A stretch of DNA of 35,677 nucleotides from Chitinophagaceae bacterium (GTDB taxonomy: Bacteria > Bacteroidota > Bacteroidia > Chitinophagales > Chitinophagaceae), in NCBI GenBank assembly GCA_019455085.1, contig JACFNA010000003.1, positions 5,616 through 41,292 of the forward strand, in the 5' to 3' direction. Positions within the stretch are counted from its first letter, which is position 1, and each line of letters opens with the position of its first letter. Positions 32,121-35,677 of this stretch are shown here, in pieces. The notes below the pieces were generated by a model. That model was not told where the DNA came from. It saw nothing but the letters and a program-made list of their open reading frames with translations, and did not search any database. The translations under genes were made by a program, and so were the position numbers.

Positions 32121-33266
32121 TTGGTAGGCATCTACATTCATATCCCATTTTGCAAACAGGCTTGTTACTATTGCAACTTCCACTTCTCTACATCCCTGAG
32201 GCATAGAGGTGAGATGACAGCAGCACTGCTCAGAGAGATTCAACTGCACAGAAGCGGAACGGAATTCCGGGGCATGATATTTTCAGCAGAGGAGCCTGTC
32301 CGCACACTCTATTTTGGAGGTGGCACTCCCAGCATCTTACCCGGAGAAGAAATAAAAGCAATGACTGATGCAGTGCTGCAAACTTACAGGCTGCTGCCTG
32401 ATGCAGAGATTACACTGGAAGCCAACCCTGATGATATCACCCCCTCAAAGTTAGCCGGATGGAGAACTGCCGGAATCAACCGACTGAGTATAGGCATCCA
32501 ATCCTTCTTTGACAGAGACCTGAAATGGATGAACCGTTCGCACAATGCAGCGCAGGCACAGAGAGCGCTTGACACAAGCCTTGCCGCAGGGTTTGATAAT
32601 ATTTCGGCAGACTTAATCTTTGGCATACCACACCTGAGCGATGCAGACTGGCAAGATAATATCAACCAACTCGTGAGAAGAAAGATCCCCCACATCTCCT
32701 GTTACGCACTCACTGTGGAACCCAAAACTGCACTCGCCAAAATGATCATGCAGCACAAGAAAGAAGACATAGATAACGACGTGCAGGCAAGACAGTTTGA
32801 AATCCTGATGCAAAAACTTCAGGAGGCAGGTTATGAACATTACGAAATCTCAAACTTTGCCCTGCCCGGCTATCGCAGCAGGCACAACAGCAGTTACTGG
32901 AAAGGAGAAAAATACCTTGGAATAGGCCCCTCGGCTCACTCTTATGATGGCGATCATCGCTACTGGAACATTGCCAACAATGCCCTATACATGGATTACC
33001 TCAACCGGGGTGTTCCCTTTTTTGAAATGGAAACTCTTACTGAAGCACAGCGATTTAACGAGTATATCCTCACTACCATCCGCACCATTGAAGGCACAGA
33101 CCTGAACTACCTTAAAAACCACTTTCCCAAAACGATGGTCGATGCATTGATGCTCCGGCTACAAAAACTTCCTAAAGAGTGGTTCAAAACACAGGATAAA
33201 ACAGTGACCCTTACACGAAAAGGAATACTGCTGGCAGACAGGATTACGGTAGCACTTTTTGACTAA
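32121..33266 (+). CDS. hemW: Radical SAM heme chaperone HemW
   Basis: A 381-residue radical SAM protein of the HemW family (formerly called oxygen-independent coproporphyrinogen oxidase-like). The 4Fe-4S cluster motif is Cys11, Cys15, Cys18 in IPFCKQACYYCNF; the lack of a fourth cysteine right after places it with HemW rather than HemN. Then come YFGGGTPSILP, EANPDDIT, GINRLSIGIQSF and DLIFGIPHLSDADW, all standard, and LGIGPSAHSYDG. It inserts heme into target proteins. No ATG is available upstream, so the start is TTG at 32121, whose translation MVGIYIHIPFC matches the usual family N terminus. The stop overlaps the convergent OMP gene by 4 nt. Confidence 0.93.
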   Translation: MVGIYIHIPFCKQACYYCNFHFSTSLRHRGEMTAALLREIQLHRSGTEFRGMIFSAEEPVRTLYFGGGTPSILPGEEIKAMTDAVLQTYRLLPDAEITLEANPDDITPSKLAGWRTAGINRLSIGIQSFFDRDLKWMNRSHNAAQAQRALDTSLAAGFDNISADLIFGIPHLSDADWQDNINQLVRRKIPHISCYALTVEPKTALAKMIMQHKKEDIDNDVQARQFEILMQKLQEAGYEHYEISNFALPGYRSRHNSSYWKGEKYLGIGPSAHSYDGDHRYWNIANNALYMDYLNRGVPFFEMETLTEAQRFNEYILTTIRTIEGTDLNYLKNHFPKTMVDALMLRLQKLPKEWFKTQDKTVTLTRKGILLADRITVALFD

Positions 33267-33892
33267 AACCTGCGATTACCGCCTCTGCCCTGAAAGAGCC
33301 CGATATTATAACCTGCCCTGATTATAGGTAATGATCGTTTGTGACTATCAATGTAGGGCGAATTATCATCCCCCATAATATCCCACGAAACAGAAAAATA
33401 ATAGTAGGTGTTCCCTCCACGTTCTCTGCCGCTTGCATAGCCTCCACCCACAAGCAGACTGGGCGCCTCCAGTTTCAACTTCTCAGGAGCATAATTGCTG
33501 CCACCGGCTGGGATATACTTATATTTGATAAAATTGTATTCAAACTGAGCAGTGCCAAAGAGAAAATTAACAGGAAATAACCTCACAAAGGCACCAGGGC
33601 CAATCAAAGTCTGCCGCAGCTTATCGCCACTATACTGATAATCTCTCTGTGAAATATAGTTAACTCCCACATTAACTCCTACATCGGCCCACGGTGCAAG
33701 GCTGTAACCAAACTGTGGAGATATCCCCAGATTAGTGCTATAGCTTGAAAAGCCGAGGTTAAGGCTTCCACCGGTAAACAACTTCTGTAACCGGGCTTTT
33801 TTATCGGCATTATCCTCCTCGCCCTGATATCGATCCTGACTATAAGCGGCCAGTGCCGAAAACAAACCGAAAAATAAAAAAAGTTTTTTCAT
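33263..33892 (-). CDS. Hypothetical outer-membrane beta-barrel protein
   Basis: A 209-residue exported protein. The ATG at 33892 opens a typical signal peptide (MKKLFLFFGLFSALAAYSQ) with cleavage near AYS-Q; the frame extends another 16 codons upstream without purpose. The mature part starts with a charged segment (DRYQGEEDNADKKARLQKLF) followed by amphipathic strands (GSLNLGFSSYSTNLGISPQF, YSLAPWADVGVNVGVNYIS, YYYFSVSWDIMG, IIRAGYNIGLFQ), as in small OMP_b-brl barrels of eight strands. There is no enzymatic motif. It is convergent with hemW and overlaps its stop. Probably a structural or lipid-associated barrel; no specific role can be assigned. Confidence 0.75.
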   Translation of the reverse strand: MKKLFLFFGLFSALAAYSQDRYQGEEDNADKKARLQKLFTGGSLNLGFSSYSTNLGISPQFGYSLAPWADVGVNVGVNYISQRDYQYSGDKLRQTLIGPGAFVRLFPVNFLFGTAQFEYNFIKYKYIPAGGSNYAPEKLKLEAPSLLVGGGYASGRERGGNTYYYFSVSWDIMGDDNSPYIDSHKRSLPIIRAGYNIGLFQGRGGNRRF

Positions 33893-34046
33893 AATAGGGA
33901 GTGTTTTTGTGTTTGACCAATTCCGGCTGAAACAGATCAATACTACAAAATAACAAGTGTTGGTGCCTGTAATCCAATAATTAATGCATCAATTTACAGT
34001 AATTTAACTGACTGCGTGTGAGGTATCCTCTTTGAAGGATTTCTGA

Positions 34047-34379
34047 TCAGGCATTTTCTGTGCTCACAGCCAACGCTTCCTTCTCTTCCCTGTGTAATTT
34101 CCTGTCCACCCAGAAGCTGCCAAAAGGCACCAATGAAAGCAGGAAGAATACAAAAGTCCTTTTGAAAGGCCATCCTTTCTCGCTCGCGGCCCTCTGCAGT
34201 GTAACGATGTAGAGCATAAAAAACAACCCATGCACCCAGCCTGTGTATGTGACGGCCATAGGGGATGCATAAAAATATTTTAGGGGCATGGCAATAAATA
34301 GCAACGCGAGATAAGAAACACCCTCAATTACGGCTACAAGCCTGAAGCGTCCTACGGGGGTATTGGTGAAATAATTCAT
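34047..34379 (-). CDS. DUF3817 domain small membrane protein
   Basis: A 110-residue inner-membrane protein matching DUF3817 (PF12823): GRFRLVAVIEGVSYLALLFI at 10-29, then AMPLKYFYASPMAVTYTGWVHG and MLYIVTLQRAASEKGWPFKR, followed by FVFFLLSLVPFGSFWVDRKL. Three hydrophobic helices and a charged tail. The function of the family is unknown. The ATG at 34379 is preceded by a TAATTTTG box about 20 nt upstream, so it is transcribed on its own. Confidence 0.85.
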   Translation of the reverse strand: MNYFTNTPVGRFRLVAVIEGVSYLALLFIAMPLKYFYASPMAVTYTGWVHGLFFMLYIVTLQRAASEKGWPFKRTFVFFLLSLVPFGSFWVDRKLHREEKEALAVSTENA

Positions 34380-34398
34380 GCTCTGATATTTTAGAGTG

Positions 34399-34406
34399 CA
34401 AAATTA
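34399..34406 (-). promoter_or_regulatory. -7 box of the DUF3817 gene
   Basis: TAATTTTG on the minus strand (34406-34399), consensus TAnnTTTG, about 20 nt before the ATG. No -33 TTG at the expected spacing. Confidence 0.45.
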
Positions 34407-34457
34407 TCAGAATCAGAAAAAGAATTTATCACATTGATGTCATAAATAAAAATGATA

Positions 34458-35543
34458 CTAATCTCCTTTTTTAAGGTTTATCACACATTTTTCACGGTTG
34501 CTTTGGTATGCTTTTTCTATGATGCGAATTACATCTATAGCTTCTGAAGGAGTCACGGGAGCAGGTGCTCCCTCACGAATTGCTGCAAACAATTCATCGT
34601 AAAAAACTCCATAATTGCCTTTCTCTGATGCCACTGTTTTTCGGACTATGCCTTCAGGAGTTAATAAAGAAAGCATTCCTGCCTCCGACTCCGGTTCTGT
34701 TCCCCATATCGGATTATCGGGCATCAGCCCTTGTGAGGCCTGTTCTTCCTGAATGTTGGTCTTCTCTTTTATAAATGCTCCTTCTGTACCATAGAGTGCA
34801 TACCCGGGAAGGGTGTCGACAGCTACATAAGTAGAGTGAATCTTCACGCGCATATTGCCATACATCAATATCAACTCAAAATAATCATCTACCCTGCTAT
34901 GGGCCCGCATAATCTCAATGTCTGCAAAAAGTGCATCAGGCCATCCAAAGAGTACCAGTGCCTGGTCGATCAGGTGACTGCCAAGATCATACAGGTTGCC
35001 CGTGCCGGCTCCGGGTTGTTCTTTATGCAGCTTTTTGCCCGGTTCAAGCCGGTAGCGGTCAAACCGGAATTCCGCCTCCGTTATTTCGCCCAGACGATTC
35101 TCTGCTAAAATCTTTCTGATCGTCCTGAAGTCGCTGTCGTAACGGCGGTTATGATATACCGTCAATACCTTCCCCACTTCAGCGGCTACACTTGCCAATG
35201 TGTAGCCTTCTTCAGAAGTAATGGTAAAGGGCTTTTCTACTACTACATGTTTACCGGCTTTGAGCGAGTTAAGTGCATATTCGTAATGGGTACGGTTAGG
35301 CGTATTGATAATCACCAGTTCCACCTCGTCATCAGCCCATATTTCCTCCGGTGTACGATATATTTTTGCATTGGGAAAATACCCTTCGGAAAGATTGTGG
35401 GTACGTTCCAATACGCCGGTTACGCTATATCGGGGGTTTACTTTCAGGAAAGGCGCATGGAAAATCTTTCCACTCATTCCAAAAGAGAAGAGGGCAGTTT
35501 TTATGCCGGACAGATTGTTGTCAGTATGGTTTCCTGTAATCAC
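34458..35543 (-). CDS. Gfo/Idh/MocA family NAD(P)-dependent oxidoreductase
   Basis: A 361-residue sugar dehydrogenase-type oxidoreductase. The N-terminal Rossmann fold has KTALFSFGMSGKIFHAPFL (FGMSG as the dinucleotide loop), VIINTPNRTHYEYALNSLKAG and the catalytic EKPF in HVVVEKPFTITSEEG (Lys of the family). The C-terminal GFO_IDH_MocA_C domain carries YHNRRYDSDFRTIRKIL and LYDLGSHLIDQALVLFGWP (D-x-G-x-H, catalytic His). The frame starts at GTG 35543; no ATG is available in a sensible place, and the residues before IKTALFSFG are not conserved, so the start is uncertain by about 15 codons. The substrate (sugar, inositol or similar) cannot be read. The nearest neighbour is the DUF3817 gene, 78 nt downstream. 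Confidence 0.9.
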   Translation of the reverse strand: MITGNHTDNNLSGIKTALFSFGMSGKIFHAPFLKVNPRYSVTGVLERTHNLSEGYFPNAKIYRTPEEIWADDEVELVIINTPNRTHYEYALNSLKAGKHVVVEKPFTITSEEGYTLASVAAEVGKVLTVYHNRRYDSDFRTIRKILAENRLGEITEAEFRFDRYRLEPGKKLHKEQPGAGTGNLYDLGSHLIDQALVLFGWPDALFADIEIMRAHSRVDDYFELILMYGNMRVKIHSTYVAVDTLPGYALYGTEGAFIKEKTNIQEEQASQGLMPDNPIWGTEPESEAGMLSLLTPEGIVRKTVASEKGNYGVFYDELFAAIREGAPAPVTPSEAIDVIRIIEKAYQSNREKCVINLKKGD

Positions 35544-35677
35544 AATTGTATCAATTGAAAACTGTTAGTATTACTCATCATTTATCCCACGCGGGAGTTT
35601 AATTTACCTTATGATGTCTCAAGTGATGTAAGATAAAGCTTAATTATCGTAGTCATGGTTCGTCTCCGCTCACCATG

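Noticed and set aside
35544-35677. Possible gene ends at the right edge (a plus-strand ATG at 35654, or a minus-strand C terminus ending in LYLTSLETS at 35620)
   Set aside because: Fewer than 30 codons on either strand, with no motif; the sequence stops before it can be decided.
1-35677. CRISPR arrays, insertion sequences, integrase or phage genes, and attachment sites
   Set aside because: No regularly spaced repeats, transposase motifs, integrase motifs or direct repeats of tRNA 3' ends were seen by eye on either strand.

Overview
The window reads as the chromosome of a Bacteroidota bacterium, probably a Chitinophagaceae-type member (the class-level guess is inference). Reasons: the primary-sigma promoter signature TAnnTTTG, often with TTTG about 19-21 nt upstream, recurs in front of many genes; there are two TonB-dependent outer-membrane receptors, a DUF1080 lipoprotein, a DUF4271 protein next to hemD, and few strong Shine-Dalgarno sequences. 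Nearly all genes are intact and look like ordinary core or metabolic genes. No insertion sequence, integrase, phage gene or CRISPR array was seen.

Layout. (1) 1-3002, minus strand: two overlapping genes of what looks like a defence or restriction unit, a Res-type helicase with a C-terminal nuclease motif followed by an AlbA_2 (Schlafen-type) protein cut by the left edge. (2) 3242-4521, minus: a ChaA-type cation/proton antiporter translationally coupled to a 61-residue unknown protein. (3) 4930-6866: tRNA-Glu, a class I aminotransferase, tRNA-Met, a bidirectional terminator and, opposite to tRNA-Met, an unannotated structured RNA with its own promoter. (4) 6950-9281, plus: Lrp/AsnC regulator, TIM-barrel sugar isomerase/epimerase and DUF1080 lipoprotein. 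(5) 9377-13739, minus: a BtuB-like receptor behind a cobalamin riboswitch, and a second siderophore-type receptor. (6) 13807-18528, plus: APC permease plus Cys/Met-family PLP enzyme, SDR dehydrogenase, tiny membrane protein, YafV-type omega-amidase. (7) 18603-23162, minus: menaquinone operon menF-menD-menB-menA. (8) 23277-26087: tRNA-Arg(CCT), chromate transporter, AhpD-like protein, PfkB sugar kinase. (9) 26250-28304, plus: YciO/Sua5-family protein and a secreted M28 peptidase. (10) 28321-33266: hemD, DUF4271 protein and an Omp85-family protein on the minus strand, with hemW diverging. (11) 33263-35543, minus: small outer-membrane barrel protein, DUF3817 membrane protein and Gfo/Idh/MocA oxidoreductase.

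How it fits together. Menaquinone (menFDBA), heme (hemD, hemW), cobalamin uptake (riboswitch plus BtuB) and siderophore uptake give the window a respiratory-cofactor theme, though only menFDBA is a clear pathway operon. The most interesting unexplained object is the roughly 195-nt RNA at 6636-6830 (minus): consensus promoter, rod-like fold with an 8-bp closing helix, a T-arm-like side hairpin, an apical GCAA hairpin with a competing alternative, and an intrinsic terminator. A 6S-type RNA is the leading guess, unproven. A second recurring theme is promoters whose TAnnTTTG box lies only 4-6 nt from the start codon, or even over it (menF), suggesting leaderless or near-leaderless mRNAs.
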